Below, piece by piece: positions 63,813-64,000 of a stretch of 64,000 nucleotides of DNA (position 1 is the stretch's first letter; each line of letters begins with the position of its first letter). The notes below the pieces were generated by a model that worked only from the letters and a program-made list of their open reading frames with translations, was not told the origin of the DNA and did no database searches. Source of the stretch: Oscillibacter sp. 1-3 (GTDB lineage: Bacteria; Bacillota; Clostridia; Oscillospirales; Oscillospiraceae); NCBI RefSeq assembly GCF_000403435.2, contig NZ_KE159707.1, forward strand, positions 126,274-190,273, written 5' to 3'. Both the position numbers and the translations under genes were made by a program.

Positions 63813-64000
63813 ATGACTCGTAAGAAAAGCAGTACAATTGAAAATGTAAAATTTTCTGAACGTCTTAAACAAATATTATCCGAAACCAATACTACACATC
63901 AAGAACTTGCAGATATCTTGGGTGTCCAACGTCAAACTGTAAGTCTATATACGAATAGACAAATCCGTCCTGATATTAGTACTCTTGCACTAATAGGGCA
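63813..64000 (+). CDS. XRE/CI-type repressor, N-terminal part (runs off window)
   Basis: The frame starts at ATG 63813 and is open to the window edge (62 full codons). It contains a helix-turn-helix: FSERLKQILSETNTTHQELADILG then VQRQTVSLYTNRQIRPDISTLA. The sequence is AT-rich, unlike the GC-rich chromosome, and its promoter carries two palindromic operators, as expected of a self-regulating phage or mobile-element repressor. GGGG at 63801-63804 is the likely ribosome site. The C-terminal part is unseen. Confidence 0.8.
   Translation, partial: MTRKKSSTIENVKFSERLKQILSETNTTHQELADILGVQRQTVSLYTNRQIRPDISTLALIG

Noticed and set aside
1..64000. Defence, toxin-antitoxin or CRISPR-Cas system
   Set aside because: I looked for nuclease, reverse-transcriptase, toxin and spacer-repeat signatures. 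Nothing convincing was seen beyond the recombinase fragment and phage-type repressor at the right end.

Overview
The window is GC-rich (my estimate by eye is 60-65%) and almost wholly coding. Genes overlap through ATGA or GTGA junctions, Shine-Dalgarno sites are strong (AGGAGG type), and intrinsic terminators are common. It carries a spore-germination channel gene (spoVAE), a Bce-type bacitracin-stress module, thyX, ackA, a SAM-I riboswitch before metK, an Rrf2 regulator and Firmicutes-type glycolipid enzymes. Together these point to an anaerobic endospore-forming member of the Clostridia, most likely a gut Oscillospiraceae-type bacterium (Flavonifractor/Lawsonibacter/Oscillibacter relatives). 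The genus is inferred, not shown.

Layout. 1-5.2 kb: a Bce-type two-component system and its ABC transporter, with a near-perfect operator. 5.4-8.8 kb: membrane glycolipid synthesis (two GT4 enzymes and a TVP38/DedA-like protein). 8.9-10.3 kb: a divergent Rrf2 regulator and flavodoxin/ferredoxin pair with two matching operators. 10.3-13.7 kb (minus): a cysteine desulfurase, MATE exporter and rlmA operon. 13.8-16 kb: a TfoX-C protein, mtaB and yfbR. 16.2-22 kb (minus): an FtsX-type ABC exporter, a membrane HTH regulator and an ECF sigma/anti-sigma pair. 22.4-27.3 kb: an orphan gene, thyX, and a BMP-domain/phosphoesterase pair. 27.5-28.4 kb: a secreted protein with seven 36-residue Cys/His repeats. 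28.5-32.8 kb (minus): cdd with two small paralogues, a deacetylase-like lipoprotein, spoVAE, a short-chain dehydrogenase, and an HTH-desulfoferrodoxin fusion. 33-35 kb: a TetR gene followed by a small AT-rich islet bounded by three mobile repeats. 35-39.4 kb: an orphan membrane protein, riboswitch-metK, a rhomboid-like zinc-ribbon protein and a DUF1349 protein.

39.5-46.8 kb is the most unusual operon. A 1,599-residue protein joins an HD hydrolase domain, a helical-repeat middle, a NadD/CoaD-type nucleotidyltransferase, a GNAT-like region and a phosphoribosyltransferase. It is followed by a lactate/malate-dehydrogenase-like protein, a 37-residue peptide and a flavodoxin-like protein. 46.8-55.2 kb: a PadR three-gene operon, an RsiV-like lipoprotein, tmcAL, ackA, a DUF4367-like protein and two acetyltransferases. 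55.3-62.2 kb: a DUF4397 repeat protein, a SLOG protein, a frameshifted DUF3795-like gene, a methyltransferase, an acetyltransferase, and a GT2/O-antigen-ligase-like pair. 62.3-64 kb: tRNA-Pro, a second truncated tRNA-Pro half, a serine-recombinase fragment and a phage-type repressor, which mark the edge of an integrated element.

Three dispersed non-coding repeat families lie in the intergenic gaps. The first is a 164-bp palindromic element with TA ends (three full copies plus deletion derivatives). The second is a 180-195-bp chain of hairpins (two copies). The third is an element directly upstream of four promoters. Two distant promoters also share an identical three-copy AGATT array with 11-bp spacing, suggesting one response regulator controls both.
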